From Syntrophobacter sp. SbD2 (GTDB lineage: Bacteria > Desulfobacterota > Binatia > UBA9968): a stretch of 41,861 nt of DNA. Below, piece by piece: positions 16,825 through 24,979 of this stretch. The notes under the pieces are model-generated. The model was given only the letters and a program-made list of their open reading frames with translations, ran no database searches and was not told where the DNA came from. The stretch lies in assembly GCA_945889495.1 (NCBI GenBank), contig CAMDBU010000034.1, positions 1-41,861 on the forward strand. The letters run 5' to 3'. A program made the position numbers and the translations under genes. Position 1 is the stretch's first letter; every line of letters starts with the position of its first letter.

Positions 16825-17244
16825 CTACTTCGATGTCTTCATACCCCGCCCCATGCGCTCCGACATCTGCTTCATCATGCCGGACATATCGCCCATCATC
16901 TTTGACATGTTGCCCATCTCCTCTGGTGTCAATTGACCGCTTCCCATCATGTTGCCCATATCGCTCATCATGCCCGACACTCCGCCCATCATCTTCCCCA
17001 TCTCCCTTGTCTCTTCGCCCTTCATCATCCCCTGACCTTTCATCATGCCGCCCATGCCCTTTTGCATCTCTCCCATTCTTCCCCGCATCTCGTTCATCTT
17101 GCCCATCGTCATGCCACCGCCCTTCAGTGCCTCGGCCTTCATGGGCATGGCTTCTTTCATAGGCATATCTTTTTTCTCCTGGGCGATCAGAGGAAATACG
17201 CCGATAGTTCCCGACAGGATCGCCGCGATGAGTAGTTTTTTCAT
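16825..17244 (-). CDS. Secreted methionine-rich protein
   Basis: A 139-aa protein with signal peptide MKKLLIAAILSGTIGVFPLIA and a mature chain in which about one residue in four is Met (GKMNEMRGRMGEMQKGMGGM, GKMMGGVSGMMSDMGNMM). Extreme Met richness with no enzymatic motif suggests a Cu(I)/Ag(I)-sequestering periplasmic protein. ATG 17244 has GGGAG eight bases upstream and begins the signal peptide, so the longer frame from 17289 is rejected. It is unrelated by simple alignment to the Met-rich protein at 8916 apart from composition. Confidence 0.8.
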   Translation of the reverse strand: MKKLLIAAILSGTIGVFPLIAQEKKDMPMKEAMPMKAEALKGGGMTMGKMNEMRGRMGEMQKGMGGMMKGQGMMKGEETREMGKMMGGVSGMMSDMGNMMGSGQLTPEEMGNMSKMMGDMSGMMKQMSERMGRGMKTSK

Positions 17245-17382
17245 GTTAAGCTCCCTTTTTGATTTATTGATTCGTATCTCACTTTTCACAATTCAGACTC
17301 GCGCTGTGCCAGCCGCCGCTCCCAGCGAGCATTGCCGAATACAGTGCGCCCTCAGGCTTTCTGAAACCCATCGCTTGGCTAC

Positions 17383-17544
17383 TTAAGCCGTCATTGATCT
17401 GGCCTTAAGGTATAGTTCCGGCAACTGCCGGAAATTTACTTTGCAGCCATCGCAGCAAAAGTAGTAGGTCTTGCCCTTGTACTCTGCCGTCACCAGCGCG
17501 ATTTTTTCGTCAACGTCCATCCCACAAACTGGATCTTTTACCAT
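17383..17544 (-). CDS. YHS domain protein
   Basis: A 53-aa protein that is essentially one YHS domain: VKDPVCGMDVDE, then YKGKTYYFCCDGCKVNFRQLPELYL. The conserved CGM and CxxC (FCCDGC) residues are a metal-binding motif found alone or in copper ATPases and mercury or copper clusters. AAAGGAG about ten bases before ATG 17544 supports this start over the frame from 17568. It is probably a small metal carrier or sensor within the copper island. Confidence 0.85.
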   Translation of the reverse strand: MVKDPVCGMDVDEKIALVTAEYKGKTYYFCCDGCKVNFRQLPELYLKARSMTA

Positions 17545-17686
17545 TTGGAAGTTTTCTCCTTTCGGCAAACTAATTCACACGGTGAAATCGACGATACGGA
17601 AAGAATCGATCGACGCGATCATATCCGTCACCTCGTTGCCAACTCACCACTTCAAACGCCTGAGACCATGGCAAGCCTCGCCTTAT

Positions 17687-18109
17687 TCATTTCCGATCCC
17701 AGCGAAACGTCAGCTCTTTGACTCCGCCGATATCTTTGAGCACTAGCTCCAACCATTTGCGCTCCAAGGTTGGCCTGGGGAACGTCAAGACAATCTCACG
17801 ATGATGACCGCTCCCTTTGCTTTCGGCGCCGGTTGGCGCCATCGTCAGCCCTGTGTCGTCGCGTATCAGGCTGAGCGTCTTAAGATCATAACCGTCCAAA
17901 TTAACCGAGTGGGTATCCAAGACCACGGAGAATTTCGACTCATGTTCGGTCTGCGCCAGATAGGTTACTTTCACTGTGACGCCACCGCCGGATTGGGTCT
18001 GCGGCGGACCTAGCCCCTCCGCTGCGAGACCGGCACCGGCGCCAATGAAACTGGCAAGATATAGAACGACTAAGCTAACTGAGAATAGGTTCGATTTTCT
18101 TTCTACCAT
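17687..18109 (-). CDS. Exported protein of unknown function
   Basis: A 140-aa protein with an N-terminal signal peptide or anchor (LFSVSLVVLYLASFIGAGAGLAAE) and a predicted beta-rich mature domain (GGVTVKVTYLAQ, SKFSVVLDTHSVNLDGYDL, REIVLTFPRP, LELVLKDIGGVKELTFRWD). I do not recognise a named family; proteins of this general shape occur in heavy-metal clusters. The ATG is preceded by AAGGAG. Upstream, at 18137-18203, lies a cloverleaf-like inverted-repeat structure that could be a 5'-leader element. Confidence 0.65.
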   Translation of the reverse strand: MVERKSNLFSVSLVVLYLASFIGAGAGLAAEGLGPPQTQSGGGVTVKVTYLAQTEHESKFSVVLDTHSVNLDGYDLKTLSLIRDDTGLTMAPTGAESKGSGHHREIVLTFPRPTLERKWLELVLKDIGGVKELTFRWDRK

Positions 18110-18136
18110 CGTGGCTCTCCTTGCCTGTCAGCGCTT

Positions 18137-18203
18137 AACCTGAAGCCAACGCCTAACGGCTAGGCATGTTGTGCCTGCGAAGCCAGGAGGCTTGTTTCAG
18201 GTT
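18137..18203 (-). other. Cloverleaf-like structured intergenic element
   Basis: Outer arms AACCTGAA (18137-18144) and TTCAGGTT (18196-18203) are fully complementary. Between them are three short hairpins: AGCC/GGCT (18144-18147 with 18158-18161), AGGCA/TGCCT (18162-18166 with 18172-18176) and AAGCC/GGCTT (18180-18184 with 18189-18193). It lies 27 bp upstream of the exported-protein start at 18109. It lacks tRNA consensus bases. A leader RNA, terminator/attenuator or mobile repeat are all possible. Confidence 0.45.
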
Positions 18204-18226
18204 CTCCGGCTAGCCAGTGCATGACT

Positions 18227-18496
18227 TCATTCCTTCCTTTTCGCCCGCTGGCCCCCTGCCCGCGGAGCTTTCGCGTCGCCGTGAGATTGGGTCGCCATCT
18301 CACTTGAAACCGATCGCTCCGCTTCTAGCCAGTCAGCCAAATCGCCGCCAGGGCAACATCCCCGGCACTGGTAAAGTTCGTAAGCTTTTTCAGCGATGCG
18401 CTGGCGGCGTAGTTGGTCGGCACTAACGCTAAATTCACTGACTTCTTTGACCGGGACTTCTCTGCGGCCGCTGTTACTAATTTGGCTCCTGTTCAT
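18227..18496 (-). CDS. DUF2934 domain protein
   Basis: An 89-aa basic protein. The central stretch QRIAEKAYELYQ...GGDLADWLEAE is the DUF2934 motif, a short helical domain of unknown function found in many proteobacteria, often near stress or metal genes. AGGAGG lies about six bases before ATG 18496, which fixes the start. An unusual CRGCC sits inside the motif and might bind metal. The C-terminal tail is Ala/Lys/Arg-rich and disordered. Confidence 0.75.
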   Translation of the reverse strand: MNRSQISNSGRREVPVKEVSEFSVSADQLRRQRIAEKAYELYQCRGCCPGGDLADWLEAERSVSSEMATQSHGDAKAPRAGGQRAKRKE

Positions 18497-18521
18497 TGGC
18501 AACCTCCTTTTGGCGCGCTCG

Positions 18522-18803
18522 TTAACGTAAGTTGGCATGGCCCCAGCGCGCCTCTTCAAGTTTTCTGGAGTCGACTTCTCGACCGGCCCTGAGTGCCTCC
18601 AATACGTCCTCCATGGTTCGTTTGTGCATGAGCATTTTGAGCTTTGGCGCACCCGTCAGGTTGCGGGTCTTCCAGTCGCAGTCTCTGAGCGCCTCATCCA
18701 AGTGATCGATCAGCTCGATGACGGTGATGGGCTCCTGCGCAGTTCCAGCAGGGGGAATTGCCAAGGCCAAGGCGATTGCCAGCAAAATATGGTTGGTTTT
18801 CAT
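18522..18803 (-). CDS. Small exported protein of unknown function
   Basis: A 93-aa protein with a clear signal peptide (MKTNHILLAIALALAIPPAGTAQ) and a charged helical mature part (VIELIDHLDEALRDCDWKT, KLKMLMHKRTMEDVLEALRAG). AAAGGAG about seven bases before ATG 18803 supports this start. I do not recognise a family. It lies 25 bp ahead of the DUF2934 gene and is probably co-transcribed with it. Confidence 0.7.
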   Translation of the reverse strand: MKTNHILLAIALALAIPPAGTAQEPITVIELIDHLDEALRDCDWKTRNLTGAPKLKMLMHKRTMEDVLEALRAGREVDSRKLEEARWGHANLR

Positions 18804-18920
18804 GATCTCTCTCCTTTCCCACTTGAGCACCAGGCCGCGTGCCCAGGAATTTGTCTCGCACCAAGCCGCTACGTTCAGGACCGGCAAGGCCCGGAACGGC
18901 TCGGCTGTGAAAGGAGAGAG

Positions 18921-19358
18921 CTAGATGCGGAGAACCGAGTACGAATGAAAATCTAGTTTTTTGGCGTGAACGAACCTAAACCCTGGTGGCCGACAAGCGT
19001 CTAGGTTACTTGACGGGTTAGACACCGTTTCATCGATGGCGGGAGCCAGAAATAAAGCTTTGGCGCTCGGAGTCGAGCTCACCGAAGGAGCTTGGAGCGT
19101 AAGCATCTGTACCTTCATGAAGTTGCATAGCTCTTCACCGGTGTCCCGTACCGGGCGCTCTCGACTGACGCCTGCCAGCGCGCCAGAATAGCCTCCATGC
19201 TTACCTTCTAGACAGGCACACGCCAGCACAACGGCGAGGTAAGATACGATAATCGTGCTTACCGTAACGGCGACAAATCGATTCGCGGACTTTCCAACTC
19301 CGAGTCCACACCGTACCCACCATGGCAAGTTTTTTCTTTCGGGAATCATTAACCTCAT
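18921..19358 (-). CDS. Small membrane-anchored protein with VLRI tail
   Basis: A 145-aa hypothetical protein with one hydrophobic segment (FVAVTVSTIIVSYLAVVLACACLEG). Its C-terminal end (FHSYSVLRI) and middle (EELCNFMKVQ...) resemble the protein at 24980-25372 (KIHCANLFGA..., YLLHSVIRI), so the two may be diverged paralogues. An in-frame ATG at 19349 with GAGG five bases upstream may be the true start. There is no known function; location suggests a role in the metal response. No gene is convincing in the 236 bp from 19359 to 19594. Confidence 0.5.
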   Translation of the reverse strand: MRLMIPERKNLPWWVRCGLGVGKSANRFVAVTVSTIIVSYLAVVLACACLEGKHGGYSGALAGVSRERPVRDTGEELCNFMKVQMLTLQAPSVSSTPSAKALFLAPAIDETVSNPSSNLDACRPPGFRFVHAKKLDFHSYSVLRI

Positions 19359-19594
19359 CCTACCTCACCCGGATAAACAGCAAACCGAATGCCATGGCGG
19401 AAAGTTCCGATTAACGGGCTTTTGCTGGCAATGACGCAGCGCTGCGCCCAGCACTCAAGCTTTGCCGCACGATCTCGTGAGAGAAACAGACTCCTCATTT
19501 TCCATCGACGCGAATTTTTAATTGCTACCTTCCCATTTCCGCGAAACAGACCCAACGGCATCAAGTTTCTCACTTCGGTGATCTCAAACATCAA

Positions 19595-20917
19595 TTATGA
19601 CCGCTCAGGAATCGTCTCAACATAGCCGGCATGCAGAAACTTAATGAGCACCATCCAGACAACAATCAATCCGACACAAATGATATGAACATAGGTTTTG
19701 TAGCCCGCCACCGAAGCGAGACTAAAGAATAGAATGATGAACCCGGCAGTGGCATCGCCGACTCTTTCGACCACGACATCGAGGAAAGTCTTGAGCGCTT
19801 TCTTAATGTTAGCCGGCACGCCCATATAGACGATCTCCAGGCTGCTGCGGTGAACGCTGTTGCGCAGGGTCGCATCGGCGATTCGCGTCAACGTAGCGGC
19901 CAACAGACTCGGCCAGATCATGATGGCCAATGAACCGCCCATCAGGACAATCGGCGTTAAATGGAGACTGGCATTAAGACCGAGTTTACCGATCACCTTG
20001 CCGGTCAGGACGACCTGGGCAAAAAGCGTCGCTAGACTCAGCCAACCGTAATAACCGCTGAAGAATCCGGTGAGGGCCGATTTGGACGGATAGGTATCCT
20101 TCGCCGCGGTCTTGAGCTCGAAATCGATCAGGGTCGAAACCACCACCGATACCAGGATCAGCGTAGCGATAGTTTTGAGATAGGGGGAGGCGCCGAGATG
20201 GGCAAAAATATTGTCGCCGCTCACGACACCGGCACGATTGGGCGCCCCAACTTCTTGCTTCGCCGCAATTGTCGCTAACCTGCGCTGACTTACGCATATC
20301 AGCAACGAAGCCGCCAAGTACAGGCCGACAACAACCCAGAACATGTGATTGCTGTCAGGCGCAAGGTGAATCGTCCACTTAGCCCCGAATCCCGCGGCGA
20401 CACCTCCTAATGTTCCACCGGCGGCAACCAGGCCGAACAACCGCTTGCCTTGGTCCGGCGTGAATAGCTGGCCGGCGAGGGTCCATAATTGCGCCACCGC
20501 AATCACCGTCGCCATCGCCGACCAGATGTAAAACGCGTAGTGGCTCCAGCCCGGATCGATATAGGTTAGCAAGTACCAAAAACCTATGACCGTAACGACA
20601 ATCAGCCCGTTGGTCGCTAAGATGAGCCGGACCATGGAAAGCTTGACAGTATAGCGCGCGTAGGTCGCGATAATCACGCCGGCGCAGAGCGCAACCAGGA
20701 TATAAAGATAGGGCAGCTCCGACGCGGCATGGTGACCGAGGAAGATGCTATCGCGGAGAATTTTAATCAAATTGTTAGCCGCGATTAAGCAGCAAAGAGC
20801 GCCAGCCAGCACCGCCACGAGGTGTCCTTCGCCGGGGTTTATGTTGAAGTATTGCAGAATTTTCTCCACCGCCGCGTTGGTCTCTCGCCGGAGTTTTCTC
20901 TCCCGGATGGCTGGCAA
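19595..20917 (-). CDS. ATP/ADP translocase-like (NTT/Npt1) carrier
   Basis: A 440-aa polytopic protein with about eleven to twelve TM helices. The N-terminal part (EGHLVAVLAGALCCLIAANNLIKILRD, SELPYLYILVALCAG) and the GQLFTPDQGKRLFGLVAAGGTLGG segment match the nucleotide-transporter (NTT) group. Classical NTTs exchange ATP and ADP in intracellular parasites and plastids; free-living bacteria carry shorter relatives of unknown substrate. The stop of the multicopper oxidase gene is three bases upstream of this ATG, so both are in one transcript. Nucleotide exchange is not shown by the sequence. Confidence 0.75.
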   Translation of the reverse strand: MPAIRERKLRRETNAAVEKILQYFNINPGEGHLVAVLAGALCCLIAANNLIKILRDSIFLGHHAASELPYLYILVALCAGVIIATYARYTVKLSMVRLILATNGLIVVTVIGFWYLLTYIDPGWSHYAFYIWSAMATVIAVAQLWTLAGQLFTPDQGKRLFGLVAAGGTLGGVAAGFGAKWTIHLAPDSNHMFWVVVGLYLAASLLICVSQRRLATIAAKQEVGAPNRAGVVSGDNIFAHLGASPYLKTIATLILVSVVVSTLIDFELKTAAKDTYPSKSALTGFFSGYYGWLSLATLFAQVVLTGKVIGKLGLNASLHLTPIVLMGGSLAIMIWPSLLAATLTRIADATLRNSVHRSSLEIVYMGVPANIKKALKTFLDVVVERVGDATAGFIILFFSLASVAGYKTYVHIICVGLIVVWMVLIKFLHAGYVETIPERS

Positions 20918-20920
20918 AAT

Positions 20921-22351
20921 TTATCGGTGGCTTGAGTGGTCCGGCGCCGGGTTAGCGGCATTTGCGCCGACTTCGATGCCGTCCCGCCGCAGTTCCGCGT
21001 CGCTCGCCTTGAGCGCCACCGTGCCCGCTGGATGCTGATACCAGCCGGGGTCTTGGTCGTAGCTCGGCAAACTATCGCGCACCTTGAGCAGCGTCATCAT
21101 GCCGCCCATGGAAATGTAATCGCCGAAGGGGCCGGCTTTGCCTTTCATTGAAATTGTATTCTTCGGCATCGGCATGACTTCGGCCATGCGCCCCATGTCC
21201 ATGCCCTCATGGCCCATGGTCATGTAGGCGGGCAGTAAGGGCCGGACTCTTTCTTCCAAGCCACCAGGCTTCATACCAACCAGATTGGGAAACTGATGGC
21301 CCATCTGGTTCATCACATGGTGCGTCATATGGCAGTGCAGCGCCCAATCGCCGGGGGCGTCGGCGATGAATTCCAAGTCGCGGGTCTGGCCGACGCCGAT
21401 CAGCGCGGTGGTTTCCGGCCATTGGGCCGAAAGTGGAATGGCTTCGCCATCGGTGGCGGTGATGCGGAAATGATGGCCATGAATATGCAACGGATGATGG
21501 CTCATGGCACTCAGGTTGCCGACCCGCAACCGGACTTTGTCGCCGGTGCGAGCGATCAACGGCGCCGTCGACGGAAAGACTTTGCCGTTGATGGTGAGAA
21601 TATTGGCATCGTTCATCTTGAGGGTATTGGGCCGGGCCGTGCCGGCTTCGATCACCCACTCGCTGAGCAGCAGGGCGAAGTCGCGCTCGACAAATTGTTC
21701 CGGCGCCGGATTGCGCGGATGAACGACGAACATGCCGATCATGCCCATGCCCATCTGGGTCATCTCGTCATGATGGGCGTGGTACATCAGCGTGCCATGT
21801 TGGCGCAGCGTCCATTCATATTTCACGGTTTCGCCCGGTTTGATATACGGCTGGGTCAAACCACCGACACCGTCCATACCGTTTGGTAAATAGAAACCAT
21901 GCCAGTGAATCGCCGTCGCCACCGGCAAGCGATTGGTGACGTAAATACGCACCCGCTCGCCTTCCACCGCTTCGAGCACCGTGGCGTTGACCCGGCCGTT
22001 GAAGCCCCAACATTTGGCCCGCAGGCCGGCGTCGAAAGCATGGTCGACTTCCTCGGCGATCAAATGAAAAACTTTCACGCCGCCGTTGATTTTAAACGGC
22101 AACGCCGCGCCGTTGGGAATCGTCACCGGCCGGTAGTCCTTGCCGGGCAAACCCGGCGGCATCGGCTTAACATCCAACCGGCCGCCACTGTAGCTTTTCT
22201 CCCAGCGTTGCCGCACCGAGCCGCGGCTCGATCCCGGCGCCGTTTGCGCCTGTGCTTCTCCGCCGCGGTTTAACAAAAGCGCACCACCGGCCAAACCGCT
22301 GGCGGCGAAGCCGAGAATCTCCCGGCGCGAAATTTTCTTGCTCATCGTCAT
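20921..22351 (-). CDS. Tat-exported multicopper oxidase (CopA/CueO-like)
   Basis: A 476-aa three-domain multicopper oxidase. The Tat signal is SRREILGFAASGLAGGALLL. All four copper-binding motifs are present: HWHG (149-152), HAHHDE (191-196), HHPLHIHGHH (285-294) and HCHMTHHVMNQMGH (339-352), the last carrying the type-1 Cys340 and a likely axial Met350. Unusually, about 125 residues follow the last motif and include a Met/Gly-rich region (MTMGHEGMDMGRMAEVMPMP) that probably binds Cu(I). Expected role: periplasmic oxidation of Cu(I) to Cu(II). It lies downstream of a TolC-family gene. Confidence 0.9.
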   Translation of the reverse strand: MTMSKKISRREILGFAASGLAGGALLLNRGGEAQAQTAPGSSRGSVRQRWEKSYSGGRLDVKPMPPGLPGKDYRPVTIPNGAALPFKINGGVKVFHLIAEEVDHAFDAGLRAKCWGFNGRVNATVLEAVEGERVRIYVTNRLPVATAIHWHGFYLPNGMDGVGGLTQPYIKPGETVKYEWTLRQHGTLMYHAHHDEMTQMGMGMIGMFVVHPRNPAPEQFVERDFALLLSEWVIEAGTARPNTLKMNDANILTINGKVFPSTAPLIARTGDKVRLRVGNLSAMSHHPLHIHGHHFRITATDGEAIPLSAQWPETTALIGVGQTRDLEFIADAPGDWALHCHMTHHVMNQMGHQFPNLVGMKPGGLEERVRPLLPAYMTMGHEGMDMGRMAEVMPMPKNTISMKGKAGPFGDYISMGGMMTLLKVRDSLPSYDQDPGWYQHPAGTVALKASDAELRRDGIEVGANAANPAPDHSSHR

Positions 22352-22360
22352 ACCTCCGGC

Positions 22361-23785
22361 TCAGTGACCTTGGCGTTCCTGGGCCATGGGTTGGCCCTTG
22401 GACAAAACATTCTTCATGGCGCTCGATTCCGCGAGCCGGCCGGCGGCGATCTGTTCCATGTCGTTGTGCGCCAGCCAATGATCGCGCAGCGCTTCGACGT
22501 AGCCGACGGCGACTTCGATCTGCTGCTCACGAGCGCGCAGGAGCTGCACCGGCCCCAACTGCATGGCGTTGTAGTGGAGCTGGGTTTCATTGACGATGCG
22601 GTCATGGAGCGGCAGCAAAATGTCGCGGTAATAGAGCGCCCGTTCGCGCGCTTCGTCGAAGCGCTCTTGGGCGGCGCGCGCCTCGGCGCGCAGGCGCACC
22701 GCTAGGGCGTAATATTCCTGCTGCGCCCGGCGCAGTTCCGCCGCCGCCCGCGCCACCCGCCCTTGCCCTTGATCGAACAGAGGAATCGGCAGTTCGAGCA
22801 CCGGACCCACTTGCCAGCCGCCTTCGCGCTCGCCCATGCCGCCGAGCGTCAATTCCGGGATCAACGCGGACACCTTGTCGAAGCCCAACTGCTCGCCCAG
22901 GGCGGCGATGTTTTGCTGGGCCAGCACCAGATCGAGGCTACGAGTCACAGCCAACTGCTCAAGCGAACCGGCATCTAGTGCCGACGCCGGAATCTCCGGC
23001 AAGCGCGGCAAGCTACGCCAAGCAGTCTGCCCACCCCAGACACCCATGCGGATATTCAACAGTTCGCGGCTCTGACGCGCGGCCAATTCCGCGCCGCGCA
23101 GCTGCAAACGCGCGCTCCCCGCCAACGCACGCTCGCGCAGCAAGTCGAGAGCGGAAATATTTCCGGCGTCATATAATCGCTGGGTGATTTCGCCGGCGGC
23201 GTCGAGGGATTGCAAAATCGTCCGGCGCAAATCCACCAGCTGCTCGTTGGCTTGATGAGCGTAAAACGCCGCTCGGGTCTGTCCGGCCAGATCCATTACG
23301 GCGCCGACCACCCGGCTCTTGGCGGCGTCGAAGCGCGCCGCGGCGACCCGCTGGCGCAACGGCAAGTAAAGAATATCGAGAAAGCTCATGACCACGCTGA
23401 GCTCAAGATCGGGACGGCCGCCGGTTACCGGAAACATCACCGCCGCGTTGAAAATCGGATTGCGCAATAATCCGGCCTGCACCAGATCGGCCTGGGCGAC
23501 CCCCAGGTCGGAGTACAAAGCTTGCAGCTCGCGGTTATTGAGGAGCGCGATCTGCACGGCTGCGTCGGCGTTGAGCGGCGCGCTCAGCAACTCGCGCAGC
23601 TTCTCGTCGGCGGCGCGGTCGAGCTCAGTGCCGTTGTTCCAAGTAGGTTTGACACCCACGCGCGCGCCCACCGTTTCACTCACCTCTGCAAAGCCGGCGC
23701 GTAGATCGACGGCCACGCAACCGCTCAACCAGAGCGCGGCAGCCGCGCCGAAGACGGCGAGAAGGATTCCATTTGGTCTGCGCAT
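22361..23785 (-). CDS. TolC-family outer-membrane lipoprotein
   Basis: A 474-aa outer-membrane efflux protein with a lipoprotein signal (ALWLSGC). The body has TolC-type helices and repeats (LNADAAVQIALLNNRELQALYSDLGVAQADLVQAGLLRNP; later LAVTRSLDLVLAQQNIAALGE). ATG 23785 is chosen because GGAG lies nine bases upstream; the frame can also open with GTG at 23800. Its partner pump is not obvious. It sits between CusF-like and multicopper oxidase genes, an arrangement seen in copper clusters where a TolC-like gene accompanies the oxidase. Confidence 0.85.
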   Translation of the reverse strand: MRRPNGILLAVFGAAAALWLSGCVAVDLRAGFAEVSETVGARVGVKPTWNNGTELDRAADEKLRELLSAPLNADAAVQIALLNNRELQALYSDLGVAQADLVQAGLLRNPIFNAAVMFPVTGGRPDLELSVVMSFLDILYLPLRQRVAAARFDAAKSRVVGAVMDLAGQTRAAFYAHQANEQLVDLRRTILQSLDAAGEITQRLYDAGNISALDLLRERALAGSARLQLRGAELAARQSRELLNIRMGVWGGQTAWRSLPRLPEIPASALDAGSLEQLAVTRSLDLVLAQQNIAALGEQLGFDKVSALIPELTLGGMGEREGGWQVGPVLELPIPLFDQGQGRVARAAAELRRAQQEYYALAVRLRAEARAAQERFDEARERALYYRDILLPLHDRIVNETQLHYNAMQLGPVQLLRAREQQIEVAVGYVEALRDHWLAHNDMEQIAAGRLAESSAMKNVLSKGQPMAQERQGH

Positions 23786-23809
23786 AGGAAAAAACTCCAC
23801 GATCTATGG

Positions 23810-24229
23810 TCAATTCATTTTGTCGAGCTTGATGATCGCCTTCTTCGGCACATCGATGGTGAAGCGAATTCGATCGCCGGATTTCACCCCGTCCATCAGC
23901 GACGGCGGCTCGACTCGGTAGCCCATGGTCATGGCGTCCATGAAACCTTCGATCTTGCCATGCTCGACCACCAACTGCGCCGCGCTCGGCACGGCAGCGA
24001 TGACTTTGCCCTCGGCGGTCACGGTCTCCCCGCCCGGCTCCGCTGCCGCCGCCGAGCGCGGCAGAGCGGCATCCGCGCGCGTATAGACCAGCGTCTGGGA
24101 CAGCGCAGAGCGCGGCGCGACCGGCGCATCAGCGTGAGCCGGATGGTTCAAGCTCAGCGGTTGTGGCGAGTAAGCCGCGCAGGATGGCAGAGCGATACTC
24201 GACAGCACCCATAGGAAAAAATATTTCAT
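23810..24229 (-). CDS. CusF-like periplasmic copper-binding protein
   Basis: A 139-aa protein with a lipoprotein-like leader (MKYFFLWVLSSIALPSC). A C-terminal CusF_Ec-type beta-barrel spans about 70-139: GKVIAAVPSAAQLVVEHGKI, GFMDAMTMGYRV, VKSGDRIRFTIDV. The Met cluster (FMDAMTM) and preceding His correspond to the CusF metal site; the Trp of E. coli CusF is replaced by Met. It would hand Cu(I) to an efflux pump. GAGGGGG precedes ATG 24229. It is paralogous to the C-terminal half of the adjacent cytochrome fusion protein, whose stop overlaps nothing and lies 20 bp upstream. Confidence 0.85.
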   Translation of the reverse strand: MKYFFLWVLSSIALPSCAAYSPQPLSLNHPAHADAPVAPRSALSQTLVYTRADAALPRSAAAAEPGGETVTAEGKVIAAVPSAAQLVVEHGKIEGFMDAMTMGYRVEPPSLMDGVKSGDRIRFTIDVPKKAIIKLDKMN

Positions 24230-24248
24230 GATTGTCCCCCTCAACAAA

Positions 24249-24902
24249 TCACTTTTTAGCTTTAGCGATCTTGGTAATAACTCGTTTGCCGGTATCCATG
24301 GTGAAGTTGACGACATCGCCGACGTTCAACCCTTGCAATTGCGAGCGCGCCGCCAGCTTGTAACCCATGATCATGGCGTCCATAAATCCTTTGATCTCCC
24401 CGTGATCGATGACGACCTCCTGACTCTCCGGCACCAGCGCAACAATCTTGCCGACGCCGCTCACCGACTTGGCCATGGCCGGCGGCTTGAGCGAAGCCAG
24501 ATAGCTCGATAGATCGATCAACTCGCGCAGGGTCATGCGATCCAAATGCTCCTTCGACATCGGCGAGTTGCCGTCGCGGTCGCGCAGGTTTCTCGGCACC
24601 ACGGCGTTGGGATGGATCACCGACTCGGTGAAATATTCCAATGGATGCGCCGGTCCCATTTGGCTCAACTCCGGCGCGCTGTCCATCGGTTCGGGAAACG
24701 ACTCGCCATTGACTCGGTGGCAGTAGTAGCACTCGAATTTTTCAAAGACGGCGCGCCCCTTGGCGCCATCGCCCTTAGGCATGGTGAAGCGCCAATGGCG
24801 CGGATGGTGCGGCTCGGCGGACTGCGCAGCGTCGCCTACGGATACGGCAGCGAAAATGTTGAACAGCGCGACCAGCGCCGCCCACCAGAAGTGACTCGAC
24901 AT
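24249..24902 (-). CDS. Cytochrome c - CusF fusion protein
   Basis: A 217-aa exported protein. A signal peptide is followed by a class I-like cytochrome c domain with haem motif CYYCH (58-62), Met residues in the PMSKEHLDRMT region as possible axial ligands, and LIDLSSYLASL as the C-terminal helix. A linker then leads to a CusF-type domain (about 147-217; VVIDHGEIKGFMDAMIMGY, VGDVVNFTMDTGKRVI). The copper domain is closely similar to the protein encoded immediately downstream. The fusion could couple electron transfer to copper handling, for example by accepting electrons when Cu(I) is oxidised. That role is inferred. Confidence 0.85.
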   Translation of the reverse strand: MSSHFWWAALVALFNIFAAVSVGDAAQSAEPHHPRHWRFTMPKGDGAKGRAVFEKFECYYCHRVNGESFPEPMDSAPELSQMGPAHPLEYFTESVIHPNAVVPRNLRDRDGNSPMSKEHLDRMTLRELIDLSSYLASLKPPAMAKSVSGVGKIVALVPESQEVVIDHGEIKGFMDAMIMGYKLAARSQLQGLNVGDVVNFTMDTGKRVITKIAKAKK

Positions 24903-24979
24903 GGATATCCCTCGGGCCCCAGGGCCACAAGTTAAATTCGAAATGAGTTAAACGAACGAAACTAGCCGCGGGCGCGGCT

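Noticed and set aside
18137-18203. tRNA or integron attC site
   Set aside because: The element lacks the TΨC consensus, an anticodon arm of proper size and the attC R-box arrangement. It was kept only as an unclassified structure.
19355-19594. 79-aa minus-strand open frame between the NTT-like gene and the next small gene
   Set aside because: No ribosome site, no signal peptide or motif, and composition not protein-like; I treat the gap as intergenic.
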